This document shows, in pieces, positions 54,072 through 63,711 of a DNA stretch of 64,000 nucleotides; position 1 is the stretch's first letter; every line of letters begins with the position of its first letter. The notes below the pieces were generated by a model. That model searched no databases. It was given only the letters and a program-made list of their open reading frames with translations, and had not been told where the DNA came from. This stretch comes from Lasiosphaeria ovina (taxonomy: Eukaryota > Ascomycota > Sordariomycetes > Sordariales > Lasiosphaeriaceae), in contig JAULSN010000009.1 in assembly GCA_033439765.1 (NCBI GenBank), positions 992,001-1,056,000 of the forward strand, read 5' to 3'. Made by a program: the position numbers and the translations under genes.

Positions 54072-54604
54072 ATGAGCGGCAACCACTACCAGTTTGCCGC
54101 CGGGCCAGCTGAGCCCGGTTTTGTCAAGGTCGGTGGCTCGGCCGCCGACGCGGCAGGTGTTGCTGCCGTCACCGCGGCCACCGCCGCATCCACCGCCAGC
54201 ATCGCGGCCAGAGCCGCCCCCAACGCCGCGGCTGCCGCCGCCGTCGCAGATGCCGCCGCCGCTGCAGCAGCTGCTGCAGAGCAGGCTGAGCCCGCCGAGC
54301 CAGCCGCCGCCAGAGCCGCCGAGCACGCCGCTGCTGCTGCTGCAGCAGCCCGCCCCCACGCCGCGCCCGCGCCCGCGCCCGCTTTTTCGATGAGCATGGC
54401 GTTCGATATTGGGTGGAAAATTAACTACCACCACCTGGATACGCAGGACTGGGTGAGTCGCGGTGGGCTCGTCCTGGGGACCGATTTTGGACGCCTCGAT
54501 CTCGATCTCGTGGGCTCGTGGACCCTGAGGAACAGGAGTCCGACACGGACTCACTTGACGCCGTGGCTGAATACAGCCAGTTGTTGGACGACTTGGGATT
54601 TTAG
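54072..54604 (+). CDS. Ala-rich hypothetical protein with acidic tail
   Basis: ATG at 54072 follows the 5' UTR intron in the context ACAACCATGAGC. Exon 1 (54072-54452) encodes MSGNHYQFAAGPAEPGFVKV, a long Ala-rich helix (residues 25-95), and a C-terminal block SMSMAFDIGWKINYHHLDTQ DW. A donor GTGAGT at 54453 and acceptor at 54529 give an in-frame 24-residue acidic ending EQESDTDSLDAVAEYSQLLD DLGF and a 151-aa product. Without splicing the frame runs to 54608 with a basic, random-looking tail. The acidic version looks more natural but the intron lacks a clear branch site. Function unknown; shares its whole 5' region with the gene at 63712. Confidence 0.65.
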
Positions 54605-54609
54605 ATAGT

Positions 54610-55424
54610 ATAGTGTAGCGGGCGGGCTGAGACGAGGAGGAGACAGATAGAAGTCCAATTGCGTTGCGGCACCCAGCCGTATAATATTATTACCTTGTCG
54701 ACGTTGATCTCTGCAGCCTGTGTGAAACCAACCACCGTGTCGTCTGGTGGGTGAGCGAAGAAGAGCTTTGGCAGCCGACTCTAGCAGCTTGTCCGTCCCG
54801 TGCGTGTCGTGTCGTGTCGAGACGCGAGGTTCCGCCGCCACGCCGATAAATACGCAAATATGTGTTTTAAAATATTGCAACAACAACACCGACTCGGAGT
54901 CTTGGTTCCCCCCTAGGTAACGACGACAGTAGTAATACTTATGGCTGGGCCGAGCGCTCAGTCCCGTTGTCATGGCCGCGTTTAGGGGCTTCAGGGGGGA
55001 GGCGGTTAAAAGGGGTGGGTACGTGACCCGTGTTGACACCCGCTAAAGGGGTAAAGGGAGGCCCAGGGACGCACGGGCTCTCACATTTGCCGTTGCGTTG
55101 CAGCCAGCGGCCAAGACTTGCAGCATGCCAAGCACCTTCACTTGCATGTCTCCACTAGCATCCATGCTGGCATTGATCCAATGGCGCCCCGAGTTGCTGG
55201 GAGACCGCTCAGTCTTTCGTATACGGCGGGATAATTCAGCTGAACGGAGCCACCGTAGGCGAGCTTGCGAGCCGGAGGTGGCGTAGAGAGGCTGTCTCTT
55301 CTCTTTTACCGTGAGGGTGCCGAATGTTTTTCGAACGCTGATTGGCCAGTTTACGTCCGTGTCGAAATGGACTCGGGGGACTGGTCGATCGGATAATCCT
55401 CGGATTCCTTAAGCCGCGGAATAC
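54610..55424. other. intergenic, second ACGTGACCCGTGTTGA copy
   Basis: 55020-55085 matches 20225-20285. No gene recognised. Confidence 0.45.
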
Positions 55425-55480
55425 CGAGCGCAGCGAGCTGCCCGCCGCAGGCGCCCCCGGAGGGCTGCCGGAGGCACCGT
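55425..55480. repeat. GC-rich arm, relative of the foldback element
   Basis: GAGCGCAGCGAGCTGCCCGC...GCGCCCCCGGAGGGCTGCCG, related to the arms at 5103-5313 and to 60216-60290. Confidence 0.65.
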
Positions 55481-55544
55481 TCAGCGACCCCTTCCTGACT
55501 TGCCAGGTAGCTTATTTTAAAAATATACTACATCTCCGAAAATG

Positions 55545-55765
55545 GCTTTCCCTGGGCCCACGTAGGGCACACAGTTATAATGTGGCGACCAAATAGACTA
55601 AGGAAAACGGAGAAACGATACCTGTAATGAAGAAGACCTTCGAGGGTATCTTTCGGTGGTGGGGGTGGTGGCGGCGGTGGTTGGGACTTCCCAGCCTCTG
55701 CTCCGCAGCAGCAGCAGCAGCAGCACGCCGGAGGAGGAGGAGGACTGCCCTGAATTATGGGTAAC
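55545..55765 (-). repeat. CTC/CTG dispersed repeat, copy 3 (inverted)
   Basis: The complement follows 30445-30660 in order: GGGCAGTCC..., CTG run, GGCTGGGAAGTCCC, AAAGATACCCTCGAAGGTCT, then TTGGTCGCCACATTATAACT. Confidence 0.8.
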
Positions 55766-56084
55766 GAAAATCCATCGGGGGGCACTTGCATGCTTATATA
55801 AGCAACAAGAAACAGCCACGATTTTTGACATGCGCGCCATCCAGCAATTGGACAATTCCTGCATTCGAGCCACCAATATGCCCTGCACAGAGGCAAAAAG
55901 TAGCTCAATCAAAAAGCCCTCGGTCCCGTCGTATTGCTCGTATGTCTTTTACCATGGTGCAGTACTTGGGATCGCGACCAATGCGTATCGGCGCATTACA
56001 TGCTTATGGGGCAGCGAAAATCCATCGTGGGCACTTACACAGAGCAGCCACGATTTTTGACATGCGCGCCATCTAGCAATTGGA
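55766..56084. other. intergenic with an internal duplication
   Basis: GATTTTTGACATGCGCGCCAT and CAGCAATTGGACAA occur at 55820-55855 and 56045-56085. Confidence 0.6.
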
Positions 56085-56515
56085 CAAAAGGTACGAAACA
56101 ACTCAACATGCATTAAAGCGAGAAGCTTCACAATGATCCGGAACAGGGCTTTTGGTGTTTACTTATTGTGACGTTGGGTTTTAATAATTACCAACATGAC
56201 CAGATGGCGAAGCATGTTTAGAAGGACGAGACAATTAGTTAGATTTATGGCAAGGTACGAAACAACTTAACAAGCACTGAAACGAGAAGCTTGATATTGA
56301 TCCGGAACAGGGCTTTTGGTGCTTACTTGTTGTGAGGTTGGGTTTACAATTGCCAACATGACCAGATGGCGAAGCATGTTCAGAAGGACGAGACAGTTAG
56401 TTAGATTTATGGCAAGGTACGAAACAACTCAACAAGCATTGAAGCGAGAAGCTTGACACTGATCCGGAACAGGGCATTTTGTGCGTATTGTGACGCTAGG
56501 TTAACAACTTGCCAA
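56085..56515 (+). repeat. 158-162-bp satellite, three units
   Basis: Units with ACGAAACAACTCAACAAGCA, GAGAAGCTTGA and GATCCGGAACAGGGC, restarting at 56204 and 56366. Same satellite as at 49561-49878. Confidence 0.9.
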
Positions 56516-56519
56516 CTGG

Positions 56520-57200
56520 TATCAGGTTGCAGCTCTGACATTACCAACATCAGGTTGCAGTTCTGACACGGCGACAGGTGCCCGGCTTGTGTGAATGAGA
56601 AAAGCTATATACGAGGTGCGCACAGTTAGTTACTTGGAATGGAAAATATGCATATACATATTTGCATGCGTGCATGAACACGAGAGCTGCCTGACAGTGA
56701 CAGACTGCGCCAGCGTTATTACACCCCTCGCCTCCAGTTTTCGCCTCGCTTTGCCTCGCCGTTTGAACGTTTCCCACACACGCATGTCCAACCCAGACTG
56801 CCACAGGTTTGGCAAATCAAGTAAATTATGGCTGGATATGTGACTCGGGTAACTTGCCGGAGCTCTTGGCCCAAGTCTCGTCTCTCCTGGAGGCTGCGTT
56901 GCATTTTTTTTTCCGCTCTCGTCGCCATCTTCCACACACAGGGCTGGCTGCCGCGTAAACACCTCGACCCGGCGGCAATCTTTTCGTGCTTCTTCTCCCG
57001 CCCGCCACGGTCAACAAAAACGAGCCAGGCGGACGGGCGTCGCCGTTACCGCTCGAGGTGCCCTGCGATCTCTTGCGATGGGCGAAAAGAGACGGACGGC
57101 CTGCCAGCCTGCAGCCTCACCAGCGCCGAATCGAGTCCGCAACGGGGGCGAAACCCGTCTGATGTCGATGTCAGTACCATCCTCCGTGTCCGCAAAAAGT
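56520..57200 (+). repeat. duplicated block, copy 2
   Basis: Collinear with 49880-50500, following the same satellite. It continues into the block that begins CTCAGCATTCATTATT at 57205. Confidence 0.85.
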
Positions 57201-57670
57201 GATCTCAGCATTCATTATTATTATGAGGAACGTCTTGGGCCGTTTCCGAATGAGGGGCGGGCTGCAAGAATGGAATGGAATTTCAAAGGTATTAAATCCC
57301 AGTCAGACTAGCAACCTCGATAACGAGACCTGCCTAAGACCTCCTCGACACCTGCCCAAGACTCTTTCCTCGACACCTGCTCGATACGGGGTGGGATGGG
57401 ATTGCTGCTTGTCCGCAACCTCTGACGGCAGAGTGATGATGGGCCGCCCGGACTCTGCAGGCGAAAGAAAGGTTCGAACGTGTTGGCGTCGCAAAACCAA
57501 GAGAGCCCCGGAGGGTGGGGGGGGTTATCGCCGCGCTTCGCACGCCGCCGCAGATTGCCCGGCAGCTCGGGCAGGCAGGCAGGCAGGCAGGCAGGCAGGC
57601 ACGGAAGCACGGAAAAAACAACAGGAGAAGGATCCCCAACTTTGTCTGCTCCGCCCCCACACCTGTGCCT
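57200..57670 (+). repeat. second duplicated block, copy 1
   Basis: Collinear with 59390-59755: CTCAGCATTCATTATT, GAGGAACGTCTTGG, CTCGATAACGAGACCTGCC, GGGCCGCCCGGACTCTGCAG and TGTCTGCTCCGCCC. It includes a CAGG microsatellite (57570-57600) missing from the other copy. Confidence 0.85.
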
Positions 57671-58145
57671 CTTGCAGGCCCTGCCCGCGCCCTGCCCATA
57701 GTACAGTGAAGATTGATGGATGCTGGGAACCTTGGGGTGATATACGGTGCTTGGACAAAGATGCTTCTCAAGGACAAGGACAAGGACACGGTCCAGGGGT
57801 AGGCAGTGACTCGGGCGGTGGAAATGACGGAGGAGACCGCCTCCAGGAGCCAACCAGCCACCCCCGCAACCCCCATCGATCCAAAGCCATGCAAAACATT
57901 CGCCTGGCAAGGGATGCTGGAGAGACCAACATGCACACCATGCTCACACGAGTCTGGAGGAAGCTTTGCAAGCAAGTGGCTACCAACTGGTTAGTGAATA
58001 TACTAGCGAAGGCAAGGGAGAAGTCTTTTTGGCAACCGAGCAGCAGACAGAGGTAGAGACTAATGACAAGGAGCTTCGCTTGACCCGCGCCTCGTTCATG
58101 ACACGACATACTAAAAGCCGCCGCCCATAGAACCACCACCCCGAA
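57671..58145. other. intergenic
   Basis: 57720-57770 matches 40380-40430. 57963-58070 matches 59195-59305 (GGCAACCGAGCAGCAGACA, GGTAGAGACTAATGACAA). No gene recognised. Confidence 0.5.
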
Positions 58146-58763
58146 TCACTCCTCCAACTCCTCCAACTCCTCCAGTAGATCCTCCGTCGCCTCCACAGCC
58201 TGGTCAAGCAGCGTGCCGTACTGCTCCAAAATCTGTTCCACGAGCCGGCGGTGGTGCGCCGTAGCAGTGACAGCCTTGATCTTGTCGGGCGAGCCAAAAT
58301 TGTCCGCCATGCTCTGCAGCATGGTCTCGACGGCGGTTATCTGGCCCCCGACGAACGCAATCCCTTCGCACAGCTCCTCGGCGCGCTCCTCATCTCGGTC
58401 ATATACCGCCGCAGCCCACCGCGCCTGGAGCACGCTGATGCCGCCGAGCAACAAAGAATGGCGGACCGAGCCGCGCTGCTGCTCCCGCACGAACAGCACC
58501 ACGTTGAGCATGGCGCAGAACCCAATCTTCTTGACCCCGTGGCTGCTCATCGCCAGCCCGTCGCGCCCCAGGTCGAATGCCTCGTCCGTCATGCCGAGGA
58601 TGTCGAGCACGTACAGGTCCAGCACCGAATTTTCGATGCTCAGGTAGTCGTCCTCGCGGCCGTAGTCGATCAGGGCGCGCAGGTCGTCGCGCACGATCAG
58701 CTTCGCCATCGTGCGGCCTTCTAGCGGCGTGAGGCGAAAAGACATGGCGGCGGGCGAAGACAT
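58146..58763 (-). CDS. conserved-looking hypothetical protein, 205 aa
   Basis: An uninterrupted frame starting MSSPAAMSFRLTPLEGRTMA (the second Met, seven residues in, is an alternative start). The composition is natural and even: LRALIDYGREDDYLSIENSV, LDLYVLDILGMTDEAFDLGR, FCAMLNVVLFVREQQRGSVR, then an amphipathic helical half with ERAEELCEGIAFVGGQITAV and ETMLQSMADNF. It ends in an acidic Leu/Glu helix (EDLLEELEELEE). No signal peptide or membrane segment. Predicted all-helical and cytosolic. No family recognised. It sits between two copies of a repeat block, so it may be cargo of a duplicated segment. Confidence 0.65.
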   Translation of the reverse strand: MSSPAAMSFRLTPLEGRTMAKLIVRDDLRALIDYGREDDYLSIENSVLDLYVLDILGMTDEAFDLGRDGLAMSSHGVKKIGFCAMLNVVLFVREQQRGSVRHSLLLGGISVLQARWAAAVYDRDEERAEELCEGIAFVGGQITAVETMLQSMADNFGSPDKIKAVTATAHHRRLVEQILEQYGTLLDQAVEATEDLLEELEELEE

Positions 58764-58769
58764 GGCGGC

Positions 58770-59389
58770 GGGCGGCCAGAGGGAATTTGTAGATGGTGGG
58801 TTGTGTGTTGGTACCTAGAACGAGGTGGGATGGGTTAGTATGGTGTGTATCGCGGTGGTACGGGACGGGTTCTTCTTGCCCGTGTAGTGTAATTTGTGAT
58901 TATTTGGCGGGTGCTTCGGTGGCGAAGCGTTGTGTGAGATGGAGGGTGCTTCCAGATCAGACCGAACAGGCGGGGGAGAGAGATTCTGTGAGATTTTGCG
59001 TGGTTTTATCTTTTTTGTGTAGTGGTGAATCTCCTGGGACACGGCGGCAGGAGCGAGCCAGCACACAAATATGGCCTCGACCTCGGTTACGGCCGCTTCA
59101 GTTGCACATGAGCAACTATTGGGGGGCCGGCTACGGAGCTCGGATGGAAACTCTAATTCTGGTGTGTTTTAAACTTTAGTCATTTCTTTTTCAAGGAAGG
59201 TTTGCAAGCGAGCAAGTGGCTGCCAACTGGTGGATGGAAATACTAGCAAAGGCAAGGAAGTCCTTCTGGCAACCGAGCAGCAGACAAAGGTAGAGACTAA
59301 TGACAACGTTTACGCCTGCTTCACGTCTCCAGGAGACGAGACAAGAACCAAAGAGACTATTGGAGATCAGTTCAACCACCCAAAAAGTG
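58770..59389. other. intergenic
   Basis: Upstream region of the 205-aa gene, then the repeat shared with 57963-58070. No gene recognised. Confidence 0.45.
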
Positions 59390-59755
59390 CTCTCAGCATT
59401 CATTATTGCGAGGAACGTCTTGGCTGTTCCGAATCAGGGGCCGCAAGAATGGAATGTCAGGGGTAAATCCCAGTCAGACCAGCAACCTCGATAACGAGAC
59501 CTGCCCAAGACTCTCCTCGACGCCTGCTCGATGCGGGGTGGGATGCTGCTGCTTATCCGCAACCTCGGACGGCAGAGTGATGGGCCGCCCGGACTCTGCA
59601 GGCGAAGAAGGTTTCGTCTGGCGTCGCAAACCAAGAGCCGCCCCCAGGGGTATCGCCGCGCCGCACCCCGCCGCAGATTCCCGGAAGCGCAGGCACGGAA
59701 TCACGGAAGCAACAGCAGAAGGATCCCAACTTGTCTGCTCCGCCCACACCCGTGC
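59390..59755 (+). repeat. second duplicated block, copy 2
   Basis: Shorter copy of 57200-57670 with several small deletions. Confidence 0.85.
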
Positions 59756-60215
59756 CTTCTCGACGTCCTAGTCCTAGCATATATAGTAGCGGGACAAGCG
59801 GTGCAGTGGCCCGGGTGGCCAGCATGACTGGGGCGTGCGTGCACAGTGTTCGCGATGGCCGGCAAACCAGACGAGACGGGCCCATGGGACTCAAGTTGCT
59901 CTGGAACGCAACAGGGCGTTTGTCTCCCGAGACATTGATAGGCACCTAGTATCTGGCATTAATCTGAGCCCCCAGTCCGCCAAAGGCGAGCATCGAGCTG
60001 CCAAGCACACGCAAGGTAGCGTATGTACTGGACATAATGCGCAGGTAGGATGGGATACTGCGGGCCAATGCCTGCCCTGCTCAGGGGCTCAACAACAGAT
60101 CAGAACGAGACCACCAGCACACAACTGCAGCGACTGCGGCCGTGCGTGAGCGAAGAAAGGACAACGAAAGGCGAGCAGAAAGCAAAGCCCACCGCCCACA
60201 GAAAGGAAAGGAAAG

Positions 60216-60290
60216 ACGACTCTCGAGCGCAGCGAGGACAGCCCGCGGCAGCGCCCCCGGAGGGCCGCCGGAGGCAAAAGGAAGAAAGAA
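60216..60290. repeat. GC-rich arm, relative of the foldback element
   Basis: CTCGAGCGCAGCGAGGACAG...GCGCCCCCGGAGGGCCGCCG followed by GGAGGCAAAAGG, the same order as the arm at 5103-5160. Confidence 0.7.
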
Positions 60291-60439
60291 ACAAAACCGA
60301 CGGTGTAGATTCCCTTCTCGACTTGCCAGGCAGCGTGTTTTATACACCACGAGCTTTGCCGGGGCGATGGTTCGACGTGGTGGAGAAGGCCCTGGCACGC
60401 GCAGAGCCAGAGCGCCAGGGCCCTATCCGCGGCCCGTCT

Positions 60440-60540
60440 GCTTTCTCGTCTGGCTGGGCGTTCGCAGGCCTTGTGAGCACGGCCGCTGACCGGCCACCGC
60501 GCCAGCGACAAGAATCAGAGGCAGAGATATAATAAGTAAT
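60440..60540 (+). repeat. paralogous empty site of the hAT insertion
   Basis: TCGTCTGGCTGGGCG...GAGCACGGCCGCTGACC continues without a break as GGCCACCGCGCCAGCGAC and CAGAGGCAGAGAT. At 50590-52690 the same sequence is split by the hAT element with CCCTGACC at each side. Confidence 0.75.
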
Positions 60541-60679
60541 ATGGTAATGGCAATGCAAGTTGTATTTTTGGGTACGGGGCTATCAAAGAGCCGCGTACGC
60601 GCGAGATAAGTGCGAGGGCTAGGGCGGTGGCTGTGGCTATGGGCTAGCTAAAAAAAACGCAACTGCGGGACTCGTACCC

Positions 60680-60980
60680 GTGAAAAAAAAGAAAGAGAAA
60701 GAAATCCATGTCAATGTCAATGCGCATTCTCCTTCCCACCCCCATTCTCAATTTTTCCCATCTTCAATTCCCCTCATTTTCGATTTCGCATTCTCGATTC
60801 CGCATTCGCAATTCCCCCATTCTCGATTTTCCATTCCCAATCTCGTGGTGTACTTGACACACAATGCGTATGTAGGGTGGATCCCATGGGCCAATGCCAT
60901 GCCCGTGAAAAAAAAGACAGCAAAAAAAAGACAGCAAAAGAAAAACGATGTCAAAGCAATGCGCGTTCTCAATCCCATCC
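60680..60980. repeat. minisatellite and direct duplication
   Basis: Units of CATTCTCGATTTCGCATT at 60725-60845. CCCGTGAAAAAAAAG...CAATGCGC is present at 60678-60735 and again at 60900-60965. Confidence 0.75.
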
Positions 60981-61140
60981 CCTGGTGTTCTTCTCCTCTG
61001 TCGCTTTCTCCGTATCTGCAACAAAAACAAATTCCAACTATTTGCTACCCATACCCTACCCATACCCAAACCAATGCCCCCCCCCCCTTGCCGAATTAAT
61101 CCCGCCGATCTCGTCATCGTCCATGTCCATGGCGCCGGGA

Positions 61141-61749
61141 TCAACCATGTTCAGCCCCAAACCCTCGGCCACGGCCGCGGGGGAACCTGAATCCCCGTCC
61201 CCGCCCGTACGGGAAGCCGGACCCTCGTCCGTGGCCGCGATGGCCGCGCACGCCACGTCCCCACCCCCGGGGGAAGGACGGGGCAGGCGACGTGCCCTGG
61301 GCAGTCGCCAATGCCCGGGCAAACACGGGCGCCGGAGCATTTGTCGTGTGCGTGTGCACAAGTGCACCCGGCACAGACGTTCCCGCCGCAACCGAAGCGT
61401 AGGTGGCGGCGGGGGGGCCCTGTGTCGCAGGCAGCGACATTGGGGCTGGCGCCGCCGCCCCTGGGACAAAAACTGCCGCCGTAGTGGTCAGTGTCACCGG
61501 CTGGGCTGGGGGGGCCTGGCCCTGCTGGCCAGCGCCAGCGGCCGGGCCACCCGCGGGGCCAGCCTGGTTGCCTTTGGCAACCAAGTGCCCACAGCACGCG
61601 AAAATTCGCGCCGGCGGCGCAGGAGGGCCGGCAAGGCAGCAAGGCTGCTGCGCTGGGCAGCCGCATTGGCAGCGGGGGCCAGCGTGCGGCATCTCCCCGG
61701 TCGTGCCGCAGCGCTGCGCGCACATTCCGAATCTCTCGCAAGGACGCAT
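61141..61749 (-). CDS. Cys-rich and RGG-rich hypothetical protein
   Basis: A 202-aa frame, ATG context GTCGAAATGCG. Residues 1-60 hold eleven cysteines and three histidines (RCQCGCPAQQPCC, FACCGHLVAK), possibly metal-binding. The middle is Ala/Pro/Thr-rich; the last 45 residues are RG/GRG-rich (RGWGRGVRGHRGHGRG, RGRGRGF), typical of RNA-binding or nucleolar tails. The GC-rich DNA leaves the opposite strand open as well, which weakens the case. Upstream, about 150 bp with GCGTCAGCACCGCAACATAG-type sequence is tandemly duplicated (61750-61965). Confidence 0.4.
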   Translation of the reverse strand: MRPCERFGMCAQRCGTTGEMPHAGPRCQCGCPAQQPCCLAGPPAPPARIFACCGHLVAKGNQAGPAGGPAAGAGQQGQAPPAQPVTLTTTAAVFVPGAAAPAPMSLPATQGPPAATYASVAAGTSVPGALVHTHTTNAPAPVFARALATAQGTSPAPSFPRGWGRGVRGHRGHGRGSGFPYGRGRGFRFPRGRGRGFGAEHG

Positions 61750-62439
61750 TTCGACAAATTTTTGATCCTGGAGAAAAAAAAAATTTCGACCGCGACAGGC
61801 CGAGGACGTAAAAGGCTGCTGGTTGCCTGGTGGTGAGTGCTGTGTTATGCTGTGGTGCTGATGCTGTTTAAGCGAGAGAAAATGCTATGTTGCGGTGCTG
61901 ACGCTGTTTAAGCGAGAGAGCCGAATAATGAAGATATGTTTATTTTTTGCCCGCGACAGGCCGAGGGTGAGCGAGGTGGCAAGAAGCCTTCGAACGGAAG
62001 AAGGTAGTACGTTGCCTTCGAAGGGAAGAAGCAGAAGGAAGGAGCTCCCGAAGCGAAGAAGAGAGGTGTCCTTTTGTGCGCGGCCTGAGGTAAATGAGGT
62101 TGGCAACTGCGTGGTGTGCGTGCTCTGTATGCTTGACAGAGTGAGTGGTTCGGGGGAGAGGTGTGCTTTGGGGAGAGGGTTAGGCCCTATATGTAGGCAA
62201 TCCGGATTCACTAGCTTCGGTCGGGATTCTGCTGACAGTTCTGCTGCGTTCAAGGCCGGCCTGCTTTGCAAGAACGCTACCCTTCTCCACCGCGGGTCTT
62301 GTGCACTTCTGAGAGAGACGAGAAAGGTCGTGTTTGACCGAGCGTGGTAGGAATGGCAAAAGTCCAAACATCACCACCTCGCCTAGCTTCGCCGCAGGCG
62401 GGCGAAAGAGCAGCCCTGTGGCTTCCAAATGCTCCTATT

Positions 62440-63135
62440 GCGGGGTGAATGGCTCGCGCCGAGGTCCTACGCGGCATGAACACATGCGCTGTGGTATCCC
62501 ATGCTCCATCGTCTTCTCCTGCGGAGTGGATAATTCTCGCCGAGGTTATTCGCGCCAGTATCCCATGCTCCAACATCTTCTCCTGCGGAGCGAACAATTC
62601 GCGCCGAGGTTATGCGCGTCATGATAGCAAGACTCTGTGGGTTTCCCATGCTCCAACATCGTCTTCTCTTGCGGAGTGGGTAATTCTCGCCGAGGTTATT
62701 CGCGTCATGATATCAAGACTCGGTGGGTTTCCCATGCTCCAACATCTTCTCTTGCGGAGTGAATAATAATTTACGCAGAGGTTATACGCATCATGATAAT
62801 AAGACTCGGTGGGTTTCCAATGCCTCATCATCATCTTCTCTCGCGGAGTGAGTGATCCACGCTGAGGTTATGCGCTTCATAATATTAAGACTCTATGGGT
62901 TTCCTATGCTCCAACATCTTCTCTTGCGGAGTGAATAATAATTTACGCAGAGGTTATACGCATCATGATAATAAGACTCGGTGGGTTTCCAATGCCTCAT
63001 TATCATCTTCTCTCGCGGAGTGAGTGATCCACGCTGAGGTTATGCGCTTCATAATATTAAGACTCTATGGGTTTCCTATGCTCCAACATCTTCTCTTGCG
63101 GAGTGGGTGGTCCGCGCCGAGGTTATACGCGCCTG
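62440..63135. repeat. 80-90-bp tandem array with higher-order 174-bp units
   Basis: About nine units each with GCCGAGGTTATNCGC, AAGACTCTGTGGGTTTCC and CATCTTCTCTTGCGGAGT. Units starting near 62770 and 62944 form two near-identical 174-bp dimers. Confidence 0.9.
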
Positions 63136-63499
63136 TCTCTAGCTAGACACCGTCCCATCGTCCGATTTCGTCCAACTATCATACCTTTCTGCCCGGCTTT
63201 CCGAACCGTCCGCACTCCGCGCAATGGTGGAATGGCGTCATGTGAGAGTCCCATGCGCGTCCTACGCAGTCACGAGGCAAAAAGGGAAAGTCAACAGAGT
63301 AGGCTCTTACCGCCGCGTGATGGATCATGCCCGAATCCTTTGCAGTAGTCGCCAGAGAGATACGGAAAAACAAGAGAGCGGGCTTCTGCCGCAGTGGGGT
63401 CTCGAGGCCGTATATGAACCCCCCGAATCCTGGCCCTCGACTTTCTTAACAGCCGCCTTTCTTCCCCAAAGACTTCTTTCTCAACCAGACCGCACTACA

Positions 63500-63602
63500 G
63501 ACTTGTCGACCACCGCCTCTAGTACACTTCTCTTGTACACTTATCAACCAAAGCTCTCAAGACTTGTCGACCACCGCCTCTAGTACACTACTCTTGTACA
63601 GT
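63500..63602. repeat. 61-bp direct repeat in the 5' UTR
   Basis: GACTTGTCGACCACCGCCTC TAGTACACT... occurs at 63500 and 63561. Confidence 0.9.
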
Positions 63603-63711
63603 TCTCCAACACAAATCTAGACACAAACGTAAGCCCCATCGCCCCCCCTTCTTCCATACCTCCCAGTCATACGGACAAGCTACTAACATGGCGCCCACAG
63701 CCTTCAAAAAA

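Larger units (their letters stand above)
62185..63711 (+). promoter_or_regulatory. 5' regulatory cassette, copy B (expanded)
   Basis: Same elements in the same order as 53560-54071: GGGTCTTGTGCACTTCTGAG, the GCCGAGGTTAT unit, here expanded to about nine, GGGAAAGTCAACAGAGTAGG, a GTATATGAA TATA-like box near 63412, a C/T-rich leader, and the intron 63629-63700 (GTAAGCCCC...GCTACTAACATGGCGCCCACAG). Confidence 0.75.

Noticed and set aside
53937..54554. 205-codon minus-strand Gly/Ser/Cys-rich frame
   Set aside because: Antisense of the Ala-rich gene at 54072, which has matching promoter and intron signals.
57199..58056. 285-codon plus-strand frame
   Set aside because: Spans duplicated repeat block and CAGG microsatellite; the other block copy does not keep the frame.
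60877..61836. 319-codon plus-strand frame
   Set aside because: Arg/Ala/Gly-rich shadow of the minus-strand GC-rich frame and simple repeats; no domain.
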